From Andrena cerasifolii (Eukaryota; Arthropoda; Insecta; Hymenoptera; Andrenidae): a stretch of DNA of 64,000 nucleotides. The stretch's first letter is position 1; the number at the start of each line of letters is the position of its first letter. Under the pieces are notes generated by a model, which searched no databases, was not told the origin of the DNA, and saw only the letters and a list, made by a program, of their open reading frames with translations. A program made the translations under genes and the position numbers. Where the stretch lies: assembly GCF_050908995.1 (NCBI RefSeq), contig NC_135119.1, positions 18,567,001 to 18,631,000 of the forward strand, given 5' to 3'. Below are positions 48,018 through 60,990 of the stretch, piece after piece.

Positions 48018-48446
48018 CAAGGGATGATCCCGAACCCGAAAATTCAAAAAATTCTGAAACTTTGTGAATATGTAGGGGATTTCCTCCTGATTACAACGCA
48101 ATTTTTGTTTGCTGCCCAAATTCACTCGAAGGGGGTGAAATTAACCCCCGAAAATTCGGCTATTTTCCGATTTTGTGTTATAACTCGCGAAATGTAATAG
48201 AAAAAAAGTTTCGAGACAAAAGTTACTTCTTTTAATTAGATCTATCATTTGGTAAAAAAAATTATTTTACAGTTCACGAGTTATAACAGAAAATCGGAAA
48301 ATAACCGGATTTTCAGGGGTCAATTACACCCCCTTAGAGTGAATTTGGGCAGCAAACAAAAATTGCGCTGTAATCAGGGGGAAATTCCCAACATATTCAC
48401 GAAGTTTCAGAATTTTTCGAATTTCCGGGTTCGGGATGTTCCCTTG
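48018..48446. mobile_element. TWA-flanked foldback element (429 bp)
   Basis: It begins CAAGGGATGATCCCGAACCC and ends GGGTTCGGGATGTTCCCTTG, flanked by TAA at 48015-48017 and 48447-48449. The arms pair almost to the centre (AATTCAAAAAATTCTGAAAC; TTGTTTGCTGCCCAAATTCA; GATTTTCTGTTATAACTC-type blocks). The 3-bp TWA site suggests PIF/Harbinger. Confidence 0.87.
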
Positions 48447-49520
48447 TAAGTGGATTATGGTGATGCAGATGGGGATGGTGAAATTCGGAGAATATTTTTT
48501 AGAGGAATCTTCAATTCTGTTTTAAGCGGCATTGTGTAAGTTACCGTTCGAATAGAGTGAGCTTAGTATTCAGTAAGTGACTCGGTATGAAAGCAACTGG
48601 GGTGTATTTAATGTAAGTGAAATATGCTTAGCTAGTGACTAAATCAATCAATGTAACCTAAATCGAACCTTGGACGACGCATAGCCGACACCTTGACACG
48701 CATAAAACTGAATATTTTCACGTCCCCGTTGTCACTGACTATTGCGTAATTCTTCGTTCCTAGACGACTTAATTTACAGCGTTACTGAATAAGTGATATA
48801 TTAAAATTGGCCACCGTAAACGAAGATAGAAGTCAATCAAACTTTTGTTGGAGACAACTGACACGTTGCAGCTTTCAATCTCTCAACTGCCATCCCCATC
48901 ACAAGACCATCTCCTCGCAAGACCATATTCTTGAACCAAAGCTCACCTAGTTAACCACCCCTAATCTCAGCACACTTTTCTAATCCTTCTTTGGAAGAGA
49001 TGCAGGTAACACTCAACATTGCAGACTCAACATGAACCCTAGAACGACACTGACACTTTCAGAGCTTGTCTAACACGCTTCAAATTGAAATTTGAATATT
49101 TCAAAATTCACTTGACGTTTCCGAGGAACTCTTCTGTATTTCTCTTTAGGTATCTTGAGAGAAAATATTTGCAGCATATGGCTATCGTTTATATAGTAAG
49201 AAAATCGAAATTGGGGGGTGAAATTTCGTTTTGATATTCTAGTGCCTAGTGACGCGTTTGGAACCTGAATTTTTTTGTGCTATTTTGTTGTATTTGCTTT
49301 ATAGAGTACACATTCACAAGTTATATCTTTAAATATTTGCAACTCTACATAATTTTTCTACATAATTAAAATAATTCCATCTTCAAAAATAGTGATGTTA
49401 GAGCTAAAATGTGTAATTCATTCTAAACAACATGGTCGTAAACAATTTTTCTGTACAAAACACAGTTCATATTCGCTTTCCATGTTCTAAGAAACCCCAG
49501 AATACGAATTTTGTTTTTAA

Positions 49521-49895
49521 CCCTCGGGCGGGTGCGCCAATGAGAGGTACACGAGCAGGCGCGTGGTGAACTCAGTTCAACAGTTGAAAATAATCATTTT
49601 AGCCCCCTTATACATTACACTTCAGAAACGGTTTCTCTGCTGACAGTGGTAACTTAAATTAAATGTGATGGGAAAATATTAGCAATGTATCCAAAAATGC
49701 AGTAAACGAATTTAAAAACACAAAAATAGTACATGTAAAACATTTTTAGCATCAAAACTGAAAATCATCCTTTCACAAGCATCATAGGGTTCTTGAAACA
49801 CACCGCGATCGGAGAGAATGTTTGTCTTACCGCGATCTAATGAAGGAAATACGCAGATCGGTGAACGGAGTTCACAAAGCGCGCCCGCTCGAGGG
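49521..49895. mobile_element. piggyBac-like MITE (375 bp) in TTAA
   Basis: CCCTCGGGCGGGTGCGCC follows TTAA (49517-49520), and GCGCGCCCGCTCGAGGG precedes TTAA (49896-49899). CCC-type ends in a TTAA target are the piggyBac signature. A subterminal pair, GTGAACTCAGTTCA and TGAACGGAGTTCAC, adds support. No coding capacity. Confidence 0.82.
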
Positions 49896-51755
49896 TTAAA
49901 ACACCCTTGGAGGCTGAGGTGAAAGTTTCAAGGGTGGTAAAACAATGCGGATGGTGTTTTTCAAACAAATAATAAACATTTCCACCTAACTAATGATTCG
50001 TGTTCGACCTGCGACTTTCCTCCCGCTAGATTGTCATTGCACATACCCCTGTGGCATCGCAACGCAATCTTTGCCCCAAAGCATCTCCACAGACCTAGCA
50101 TCCCTTTTCCTTTTTCCCTCCCAGTGAGACAATGTTTCCGTCCTCGTGTACCCCCAGAAAATTCGCCAGCACGCTCGTCACCGCGGTATCCGACGACCAG
50201 CAGAAGGGAGGCGTCCGTGATTGTCCCCGTGGGACGCGGAGGAGCCTGCAACCGAGTAGGCTTGTTTCGGGGCTGGTGTGGGTGAACGAAGAGGCTGGAA
50301 AGTCGTGGGACCCCTGTTGTAAAACGCAGAAACAAGACGGTGACCTGCTTCGCGCAAGCTTTCACCCCTCTTTGCCCCGCTTTTTACGACTTTTCACTGC
50401 CGCGACAGAGACGGCCGTAATGGGCCAACGTCGTTTCGGATGGCGTATCCGCGATCAACGTGGAAGGAACGGCGCACGGGGGGTGGGGGGGGGGCGGTCG
50501 TTTTACAGTCGTTAAGCGCAATAGCGGCCTAATAAAAATCCCATCTTGTTCTCAACCCTTCCTCGCGACTAAATGGCGCATTTAATTGCGACCGAGTTCG
50601 TTTTTTCGCGGCGTAGCCGGCTTCGTTAATCCACTCGGGAGTCTTTGCTTTCGGTTTCGGTAGTTAACTACGGCGAGGAGCTTCTTTGGTAATTTCGAAT
50701 GGCTGCTTGATGCTTCGGAGAAGCTTCCTTGGGAGATCAACCCTTTGCGCTGCGAGCACTTTGCTCCACTCGTTGATCGACTAGCCATGCCGCGGGAATC
50801 TTTGGTGTGCTTGGGAGTCAAACGTGGCAATTGCAAAGGCTTGAACATATTAATTAATTAAGACGTGATTCTTAGGTAACAGATCCCAAAAGTAACTAAT
50901 GTTTATGATTTTTTTTTGGTAAAAACTATTGTTAATATTGGATTAAACTCTTCTGGGATATAAGGAGGTATCTTCAAACGTACACAATTTTTTTTTATGT
51001 CGATCCTTCTTTTTATTTATTAATTATTATGGAGTTTTGTTAACCTCTAATTAGTCACTTAATTAGGAAAATTAGCCTGAGGCTCCATCCACTCTATAAC
51101 GCCAATTCTACGAGTACAGAAATAGTTTCATCAACCCCCTTTTATTCTCCATCCCCTTCTTTCAATTCCTACAACTGTTACCATAACTCGGTACACCTAC
51201 GCGCAAGTACTGTCCGCAGAATCCACAGTAGGCGACCTTCGCGATAGAAGCTCGAAACTTAATGGGACATCCCTCTGCCACTCGTCAATGAGGAACGTCA
51301 CGCAGCCGTGTGGCCGTCGAATAAACTCGTCAGGTGGGCAATAAAACAAACACGGGACCCTTTTATTGCTCGTATCGGTTCAAGGGTTCCGTTGGAATTT
51401 CGGATAGGACGGTCTCGCGCAGACTTTTTACGATGGCGAATGCAGAAACGAGCGTGGCCGCGGTACGTGCATCGCATACGTGGGCCCTGTATGCAACGAT
51501 GCTTACCAAAATGCGGGCACTTTGTCATGAGTTACGTCAAACGGTGGACCCTCGACGGATTGAACCCGCTGCTGTTGGACTCGGCGCACATCGCGAGGCA
51601 AACTGGACGTCAACTACTATCGTCGGGTCTCGGGGTTTATTGAGAAATTTTGTCGGGGACCGATGTAGCTCGGGATCCTGGATTTCCATCAGAGATCGAT
51701 GCAGTGGTAACTTGCATGGTTCGCGTTGCATACTTTTGAGGAGGATTGCTGTTAA

Positions 51756-52405
51756 GGGGTTTGCCTACTGTGACAGAGAAAAATAAGAGGCTTTTTTTCA
51801 GACACAAATTGTGAGGAAAGTAAAAATTCAATCGATTTGCGGTTAAAAATATTAAAAAGTTTAATGTATTAACTGTGAGACCACTACGCCTGAGATATTG
51901 ATTTTCGCGAACAGCCAATCGGTGTACACGAATATTTTTCATTAATTATAATGCATTTCCTAGGTGATGACCTTTCGTTTTTGATAATTTATCGAAAATG
52001 AACTAAACGGCAGGTGTTTGAACATTGTTTGCGACTTTCTGCAGAATTTTTTTTACTAAATTTGTTTAGAATTTGCAATAAAAAAGTGATATTGTAAAAA
52101 GCGCAGGTCAACACTTAATAACTGTTATGACGAATATGTGTGTAAATTTTTATTGCAAGTGGACCATTAGAACCCGAGAACTCGTGTGCACCGTTTGGCT
52201 GTTCACGAAAAGCTATAACTTACGCGCAGTCGTTCCACGGTTAATATATTCAACTTTTTAATGTTTTTGCAATGGATTTTATTACTTTATAATATGCTCA
52301 AATACAGTGCTAAACCGCAAATTGATTGAATTTTTACTTCTCTCACATTCTCTGTCCGAAAAAAAGTCTTTTATTTGTATCTGTCACAGTAGGCAAACAA
52401 ACCCT
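51756..52405. mobile_element. TTAA-flanked foldback element F (650 bp)
   Basis: GGGGTTTGCCTACTGTGACA follows TTAA (51752-51755), and TGTCACAGTAGGCAAACAAA with CCCT precedes TTAA (52406-52409). The arms pair further through CAATCGATTTGCGGTT/ACCGCAAATTGATTG and TTAAAAAGTT blocks. No transposase frame. Confidence 0.84.
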
Positions 52406-53656
52406 TTAAGGCGAAGCACAGACACGAGTTATTCGGAGACAGAGAATCAACTGTTCTTCTTGAACATTTTTATAAGAAAACTTCCATGTTCATGAGAAAT
52501 TAGGGATTTTTTTTAAGGATTGAATAATCTTTTAGGTTCAAACGTTGTCTGAAAAATTGTGAGATACAGCTGTTTTTAAATTTGATGGAATTGAAAGGAA
52601 GATTTAATCGAAGCAAATGAAATTAACTGGGGTACTAGTTAATCCAGCCTGGAGAAACGCTGATACATAAATGTCAGTTACCTACAAGCCTGCACATGTA
52701 ACGCATGGGAATCGTGCAGTAATTGCATAGTGATTGGATGTTTAATTGTATTTAGAAGAGAAACTCTCCGCATCTTTTATAATCAATTGGAAAGTGGAAA
52801 TGAGGAAGGCTGCCAGTTCCATGCGGGTTATTTTTTCCTTCCTTTTCCTCGTGGAATCGATAATGAGTACGACGAAAGGGAACAGAATTAGCTTGGAAGT
52901 AAGCTGAACAGCTGGAAATCCCACACGTTTCCTCGAGGACATTCTAAAACTGCGCTTTTGTTTACACACCCATGCCGAACACGATAAAATGCTAAATTCT
53001 TCGTATAAAACTATGGTAAAGGACACTTTCAACGAGGAACTCTGACGTCACCTACCAGACCAGCGTGAATCATCCTGGATAATTAAGCGCGTGTTTTATT
53101 TGCAGTTTACTTTAACATAGAGTGCTTGTAGTACCCAACAAGGCTGGTCTGCCGCCTGCATTCGAATTGCAAAAAATCCCCAACCTTACTCGCAACACGT
53201 TGTGTGCTAATGTAATGAAACGGGCGATACCTTTTAAAAGACAGAAGCGCGCATTCCTGTGAAATTACTATTGGAATGAAGCGCGACCAAGTGCATCGAC
53301 TATTGCCACTGTGCGACGAGGTGGAAATAGAAGATAAATAGATATTCCAAATTTGGAGCCAAGTAGGATCGAAGTTAAAAAATGAGGCCTTTCTTCCTCC
53401 CCTATAAAATGAGTCTCAAACTCCCCTGACTCCCTCAAACCCCCTCAAAGATCCTGAAATATTTGAATCATCGGAATACTACAAGCTACAGTCTACAATA
53501 CTTCATCTCCGCTAAGATTTATCAACCATGGGTAATAAACTTTCACAAACAACACTTTCATACCAACTTCAAACTCGCGAATCCCCAGAATACAGATCTG
53601 CGAAGTTGGCACCCCCAAATTCGAAATTTAAAAAAAAAACTATACGGCATTCGTTT

Positions 53657-54232
53657 GTACACGTTTGTCCAACAAAAATTTTCGTTTGTTCACCTTTCAA
53701 AAAAAAGTTATGAAGAAAAAAAAAATTCACCAGCACCCCCATGATAACTTTTTTATAATTTGACGGTGGGAAATGATTGTCCATCGTTTGTCCACGTTTG
53801 TCCACCCAAAAATTTCGTTTGTCCACGCTTCAAAAAAAAGTTATGTACAAATTAAGAAAATTTGTCATCAACACCATCCATGAACACTTTTCAACTTTTT
53901 AAAAGAGGGATACGATTGTCCATGATCTAGCATCGTTTGTCCACCCAAAGATTTCGTTTGTCCAGCCTCCTGAACCGAATAATTTATAAAAATCGCGAAA
54001 AATGAAGGATACTGTTGAAGCGACCGCGTATAAGTTCGATTTTTTATTAATTAAACGTCTTCTACATCTACGCTATCGAAATTCGTCCGTGGACAAACGT
54101 GAACAAACGATGGACAATCATTTCCCACCGTCAAATTATAAAAAAGTTTTCATGGGAGTGCTGGTGAAAATTTTTTGTTTGTTCATAACTTTTTTTTGAA
54201 GGGTGGACAAACGAAAATTTTCGTTGACTCAC
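53657..54232. mobile_element. Foldback element with internal CGTTTGTCCAC repeats (about 575 bp)
   Basis: Arms of about 150 bases pair (AAAATTTTCGTTTGT, AAAAAAAAGTTATGA, TTTGACGGTGGGAAATGATT). Inside, the motif CGTTTGTCCAC recurs at least seven times in direct and inverted orientation. Termini and target duplication are not clear. Confidence 0.72.
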
Positions 54233-55318
54233 AGACCTCCAGAATACACTAAATACTTCCCCATATTCATCTACAGCCACCCAGAAACCACCCACCGATC
54301 TCCAGCACCCGCCCAACCCGAGTGGGTAACTCCAAACACTGGCCCCAAAGTAACAAGGTTCCCAGCTCGATTAAACCTAGTTGCTCTGGTCACGGTGCTG
54401 GAAGCAAGGGCGAGCAGAGTGTCTTCCGTCGCTGATTGCGCAAAGATAAAGGAAACAGGGTGCCTCGGTAACGCGATGCCACGAAAGCCACGCGGGCACG
54501 AGGGTCTGCGCTCGTTTCAAGTCCGTAGCTCCCCAGAGGAGAGAGGCCGGCTGGACCAAAGAGCAGAGGAACGCGTGGAGGTTCACCGGCGCCTGTAGAC
54601 GTGCGAAAATAAAATTACGCCCAACTTTCGGTCAAATTTGTTGAAATTGGGCGGCAAGAAAGGCAAGTGGAGCAGGGCAAGGGCCCTCGCGAGTCTCCCA
54701 CGGGACGCGGGATAGAAGAGGTCCCCCGTGCAACTGTCGGTGTCGGGCTATATCCGTAGCCATATCGTTGAAGGGTGGCAACACGCCTTGGACACATAAG
54801 GATCCTCGTGTTCGGCCGTGCTAAGTACCAGCCATCAATAATTCAGCAGCGGACCCTGACGAGGTTACCGGCGATCCTTTCGATCGGAGCCAGGGCGCCG
54901 CTGGATTTTTCATCCGCCAATTTCCAGCGGACAGGGAATTATTAATGACCCTGGCACGGGGAGGAAAGGGGTGGACGGAGGAGTCTTTGGCGGCTTCTTC
55001 GTGGCGGGCGGGAATCTTAAGCAGCGAGACGCCTTTATCTCGGGGATGCTCGTGTTTGTCGGAGTTTCAGGGAAGAATTGGGTGACTGATGTTGGGAATT
55101 TTGTGGGGAGGATATCAGAGGCTTTGAGAACGGTTAGATTAGCTTCGCTTAGATCGGTTACTCGGAGCTTCGGTATGTGCGGAGACCGAGCAATCCGAAT
55201 TGGTAAACTAGTAATGCGTAGAATTCGCTGTTCAAGTAGAAAAGTGGAATATTAATGCGACATTGAACACGCGAAGCAGAGCTGAATGAACGATTCTGGT
55301 CAGACACGCGCGCATTAA

Positions 55319-55710
55319 GGGGAATAGGCAGTTAGATCGCTCGAAAATCAAGTATTTTTTGCGAATTAATTGCAACGAGATGAATACAAATTGTGACTGG
55401 TACTTTTGGGCAATGTTTGTTAATACTATAAACAGTTTAAAAAAATTATTTGAATAATATATACATATGTATGACAGCGCTACAGTTGCCTGATATATAG
55501 GTGTTTTTTTTCTGGAGCCGTTGTAATTTTGCAGTGATTCTGGCCGTAAGAAATTGAATTGTGAAATATTCTCTGAAACTGATACTTTGCCCTGAACCTA
55601 TTGAAAAGGAAAAAAAATCAAAATTATAAAAATGGCGGCTGTCAAACCGCAAATTTTAAAGAAACTTGATTTTTCGCAAGGGAAAAGAGCGTGGAGACGC
55701 ACCTTTAGAA
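55319..55710. mobile_element. Possible degraded TTAA foldback copy
   Basis: GGGGAATAGGCAG follows TTAA at 55315-55318, as in the other family members. A weak inverted match (ATCGCTCGAAAATCAAG against CTTGATTTTTCGCAAGG) supports a right arm near 55660-55710, but no clean end is visible. Confidence 0.35.
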
Positions 55711-55767
55711 AACTCATCTACGACTGCTCATTTTATAAAAACTACGTTTTACTCTACACATTGTTAA

Positions 55768-55980
55768 CCCTTTCGCTGCGTATTTAAATTTTCGGACGAT
55801 TCTTGAAAAGTGCCAATTTTACACGAATAAAAAAGTTTTTAATTATCAACTTTTTTGCATTTTACATGTTTATCACAGTGCAAGGGAATACATTTTTTTA
55901 ATGCGCGGAGGATAGTCGAAATCCGCATCGAACGGGAATCTAGCGGCGTTCGATTATAGTCGAAAAACGCAACGAAAGGA
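55768..55980. mobile_element. piggyBac-like MITE (213 bp) in TTAA
   Basis: CCCTTTCGCTGCGT follows TTAA (55764-55767), and ACGCAACGAAAGGA precedes TTAA (55981-55984). The 14-base ends match at 12 positions. The interior repeats TCGAAATCC/CGATTATAGTCG-type blocks. Same end type as 49521-49895. Confidence 0.8.
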
Positions 55981-57255
55981 TTAAAAGACAGGGTTCTCGT
56001 GCCAGAGGAAGTAAGATCGACGTAGAGAGGTAAAATTCCAAGACTTCGAGCATTTAAATATATTCGTCAACGTTTCCTAAGAAATCCAACAAACGTCTCC
56101 AAAAATCACCACGTCCTACCAACGTCACGACACAGAACGGAGCAAGTACCCCGCATAAAGTTCCAAAAAGCCTGTCCGCATTAACAATCCCTACAAACCT
56201 CCACATCCGCCTGAACCCTCCGCCACGATCTTCAGCAAGCATTCACCCTATCGAAGAATCAAAACCAAACCGCCCTCGTGGAAGACCGTTCAAACCACTC
56301 GATACTCGACGAAGCGTGTCCGAAGTTCGATGCCCCCTTCGAAGCAGCTCTGTGGCCGATGGTCCTCCTCGACAGTCAGCCGGCTTGGAGCGTCTCGATA
56401 CATAGTAATCGGGGGAAAAAAGGGGGCCCAATTAGCAGGCACCGGGGGAATTATGATGGCCAGTCGGTAGGCCGAGCGTGTACGCGTCGGCTAATTCAAT
56501 TAAACAATTCATTTGCTGGTCCGAAGCACCACCTGAGGGCACGTCCCATTCCGTCCGCGCGTCTCCCCGCTTCGTCTGTGTGCCAGGTCGGCCCAGTGTG
56601 CGCCGATATGGAGGCGAGAACGTGAGTTGGAGAAGGACCAAGCCTCGGAGAGAGCTCCCTATTCCCTGGAGGGCCGTAGCCTCGCGCTACAATACAATGC
56701 TCCTAATGTTACGGCTCCAGTTTCGACATAATTTTCTTTCGCGGCCCTTTCGGCTATCGGATGCCTAAGCTTTTGTAGCACTTCTCGACAAAGAGAATGT
56801 CATTTCCGGTGGCCGTTCGATAACGAGACCCTGGCAGGAGCGATCGCTATGGGGGCTACCCAGCTTCGGCCAAATGGGAACAACGCGTTGGTGGATCTAC
56901 GCTCGGCCATTTGGGTCAGCCGAGTGTTATCAATTGGCTGCTTTTATGGATTCCTGTAGGCTCGACGTGGTTCGGGGTGAACGCCAGCGGAGAATTCTGT
57001 CTTCGGGTGACCACGTCTACTGGCTTGAACGGCGCAAGGTTTTGGAGAATGGCAGCCTCAGTCAGGCTTTCCCTAGCGATTGATGGGGAAGTTTTGTATA
57101 GAAAGGGGTCAAGTGAATTCTGAGCTTCGTTTGTTTAACTTGTGAACCGATACGTTCTTGGGTGCAAAGTGCTTCCCAGCTGGGCAGTGACAAGTGGCAG
57201 AAAACGAGTTAACTCGTCCTGCACAGTGAAGGAGCATTTTCAAGTGACGAGTTAA

Positions 57256-57834
57256 GGGGTTATGACTAGTCAGGCGGTCGAAAAGAGGCGAATATTTGTG
57301 AATTTTTTTTTAAGAAGCGAAAGCGTATATTTTTACAGAACTTTTTGCGATTAAAAGAGCAACAGTTAAAGAATATTTGGTAATTTTTTTGTAGAAAAAT
57401 ATTTACGTTTATAATACATGGCAGCTATTTAAAGTTGAAATCCTGATTTTTTCGCGTAATTTTTGCAGGAAGAAAACAGGATTTCAACTTTAAATAGCCG
57501 CCATTTTGTTTTAACTTAATATTTCGGAAAATTCTCTCCGTCAACCTGAGGATACATTAATATACTAACGAAATCTTCTTTGTTTTTTGATTTTAGATAA
57601 TCTGGTTCCGAATGGCAATGCTCACCGCAAAACCAAATTTTTAAAAATGCTTCTTGGATGTCGCGTGTTATTTTATTATAAACGTAAATATTTTTCCACG
57701 AAAAAATTACCAAATGCTCCTCAAATATTGCTCTTTTAAGCGCAAAAAGTTCTGTAAAAATATACGCTTCCGCTTCTTCAAAAAAAATTCACAAATATTC
57801 GCCTCTTTTCGACCGCCTGACTAGGCATAACCGC
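57256..57834. mobile_element. TTAA-flanked foldback element G (579 bp)
   Basis: GGGGTTATGACTAGTCAGGC follows TTAA (57252-57255), and GCCTGACTAGGCATAACCGC precedes TTAA (57835-57838). The arms pair throughout (GGTCGAAAAGAGGCGAATAT). It is the best-preserved relative of element B at 6966-7454, sharing GATTTTAGATAATCTGGTTC and the flanking A/T-rich arms. Confidence 0.88.
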
Positions 57835-60087
57835 TTAACTCGTCTTCGCCAGTTAACGCGTTAAAAAGTAAAGGTTCGGCGACTGTAGGAGAATATTTTC
57901 GATGCTCTTCAGAAAATATCCAAACCGATGCTCTCCAGAAAATAAAGTGTTGGAGAGTATATTGTCTTTGTTCTATGTGTGTACTTTGAGGCATCTAAGG
58001 AAGGTAATTTGTAGCATGAATGCGCAGATTCAGTTGATCAAAGCTGGGTGGTCTATTGGGCTGACTTTTGGAGAACGTGTGTTATTTAGGCGGCCCTTTT
58101 GGATGGTAGTCAAAGATGACGGGTAACTCAGCAATTCCTTGCTGTTAATTTCGATGATACGAGTAGGAAGCAGCATTGGAACAGTTTCTATCCGCTCAGG
58201 ATTGAAACGTAAAACAGCGGATGGTTATAGAACAAAGTCGTGGCACTGAAACGGAAGGACAAGCGTGACATTTGTATGCTTAGCAGCATACGTGATGCTA
58301 CGATAAGAGAAGTAAAAACTAAGACAGGTGCTGCGAAAGGAAAGCCGCAACTATTGTATTTGGGTATGATGAGACAATAAATGAAGTCGACTTTCGGAAT
58401 CTGTACGCTATCAGATCTAAAAGAACACACTAGAAAATATTTCTGCACGAACCTTAATAACAATAAAAATTCTACAAAAAAAATTGAATTTATCGAGGAG
58501 CTTTCTATTCTCCACCTCCTAGCTGCAAAACCATTTGACATTCGAGGATGATTTGAAAGACTCCTAAACCCCCAAATCAACATAGACTCCCCGAAATATT
58601 AAGTCCTCAGCGTCCTCTCAGTCCTGCGATTTAAATATCTACTGACTTCCCAAATCACTTCCAATCACTCCGCTTCAAAAAATATCCCAATCGCACAACC
58701 CAACCCAAAGAATGCACAATCCCAAAGCTCAGCGATGCCCACTTTCTATCCACGAGGGCCAGAAGCGCAGTCGCTCTATCCAGAACTCTAGCGCACTCAC
58801 GCAGGCGCAGGACAACGGCACAAAGGAGCCCGCTTTCGGAAAAATATTTTGTACACGACCAGCGGCGGTGTCTCTCAATGAAAGCCTTCCCTCTCCCGAC
58901 GAAGAAGAAAGCGAGCACAACTCTGCAGGTACGAAGAAGTGTGGGGGGGGGGGGGGGCTTGGGGAAAGAGACAATACGATAACCACTAAATTATCCCAGC
59001 ACATCCGGCGATGTAAATCACGAGGAGTCGCGCGCATGTGTACCTTGTGCCGTGTACCGAGCAGCAGCAGGAGGAAGGAGGAGGGCGAAGGAAAAAAGGA
59101 GAAGAAATCGAGGGAAAGAAGACGGGGCGAAGGCGGAAAAAGAAGCGCGCGGAGGAGGATGGTACGGAGGGAAGAAGACAGAGGAGCCGGATAGAGAGAC
59201 AGAGGGAAGTTGGTTCTTGATGACGCGCAGATAAGGGAGGGCTTAAAGTCTACGTGACGTGCTTCCCGATGTGTCCGAGCGGAGGTCGAGCCTGAGAACT
59301 TTCGGTAAACGTACTCGTAGACTCGGACGAAACGTACCTTCCCTCCTCCGCCAGGAGAACCCCTCCCCCCCGCCCCTCTCTCTTTTTATATTTTCGATGG
59401 CAAAACGGAGCCACGGGAGCCAGCTCGATATTTAATCGCTCGGTACTGACCACTGGAAACTTTTCGGATACCTGGGAACCTGTCGTTGATGGCGCGCACG
59501 GTTCATCCCCCTGAACGGGGTGCCTCGTAGTGTTCGATTCGGTTGGAGGAAATCGGGGACCCTGTGGTCACTGATATCATGCGAAGTCTTTAAGGAGCAG
59601 CTTGGGTTTCTTGACTGTTCGTAGAAATTGTGGAGTTGCTTGGACGAAAGGATATTCAATGGATTAGTCATGTTCTTGTCCACCTGCGCAAGGTGCCTCG
59701 CGACGCTCGACGCGACTGGGGACGTTGGGGACTTCTGACTGCTCGTAGACTGTTACGGGGTTCGAGTGTTGTGGTGGATCGTTGCACGGTAGAAGGGAAA
59801 CTACATTTCGACGACTGCACCTCTGTTAGAAAATGTACGTTCGCTGTCAATCTTTCTTAATTTTTTCAAGTATTCGTATACTTTTGTGGAAACCATCAAA
59901 ATGGTACATTTTAAATGGGATATAAATCTTTGAGGGGTGTAGTTTTGGCGGGGATTGATGTGAAATAGAGCTGGCAAGATGTTGGAACGTAAAATGGAAT
60001 GCAAAATGGAAGCACGAATTTAGGTTGAATCGTTTAGATATTTTCGTGTTGGGAGAATAATCGAAGTCTACAATCCTGTATGAAGTT

Positions 60088-60403
60088 AGGTGAATGTCCC
60101 AATTTCTGCTGATTTAAGAGGTAACTCGTCATAAAGAAGGTGTAAAAAATTTGTTTGTGATGAAAATTTGCAGAGTAATTGATTAATTCTTTAATAATAA
60201 ATCAACCGATTCGAAAACTATTTAGGAAAGATATTTCAAGATGTTTAACTATTAGTAATTTCTAATTAAATATATAGTGCTCTAAATGTCCGTATTTCTG
60301 CTCGTGAAAAATAGCGATGTATGTATTGACCCGAGCTCGTGCAACACTAACGCATATAATAATAAGAAAAATACGAAATGAGTAGAAATTGGGACATTCA
60401 CCT
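60088..60403. mobile_element. Short-TIR element (about 316 bp)
   Basis: The ends AGGTGAATGTCCCAATTTCT are exact inverted repeats of 20 bases; the interior does not fold further. Flanks (GTT and TTA) give no convincing target duplication, so no superfamily is assigned. Confidence 0.6.
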
Positions 60404-60654
60404 TTACTGATAAATTGTTTAAATATTCTGGTAGGAGGATAATCTAGTGGATTTCTAATCACTATTAGAATTGTTCTTAATTTAATGAAGACAGTTCGTT
60501 AAAAAATAAAGTGAGAAAGATTGCAATATGAAATGTTTGAATAAATTCATTTCAATATGAATCCCTCGCTACCTTCCAAATAAAATGAAGACACGACGCT
60601 TTGGCTTGTTGTTCACTTTTTACTCTCTCTACCCTCGAATACAGAGTTAAGAAA

Positions 60655-60990
60655 GGAAGATAGGAGGAACTTCGAATATTTCAGTAAAGTGTTGTAACAG
60701 ATGGGACTTTGAAAAAGTTCAAAGTCCTTTCCGTTCTATATCACCTTACTGAAATATTCCAACTTCCAATACCTTAGTGAGCTATTCCAAGTTCTCTCTG
60801 CTCTATCATTTACATATGAAAATAAGTGGACCTTCGAAAATTTTGCTGAAATAGAAGACCACCTAGAACTTGGAATATTTCAGCAAGCGACTGGAATCAG
60901 TAGAATCCAGGAAACATTCGAAGTTTCATCTTTCTGAAATATTCCATCTTCCAAAATCTCACTGAGGTATTCCAAGTTCCATTCGGTCTC
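60655..60990. repeat. Cluster of GGAACTT / ATATTTCAG motifs
   Basis: Variants of AACTTGGAATATTTCAG and its reverse complement CTGAAATATTCCAACTTCC recur about six times in mixed orientation over 335 bases. It looks like a degenerate local duplication or a nested palindrome; no ends are visible. Confidence 0.5.

Noticed and set aside
49961..50515. Overlapping 127- and 134-residue frames on both strands
   Set aside because: They are in a GC-rich island, overlap each other and match no family; no splice-consistent exon was found.
54203..54598. A 131-residue plus-strand frame
   Set aside because: It starts inside a transposon arm and continues into GC-rich sequence; no recognisable domain.
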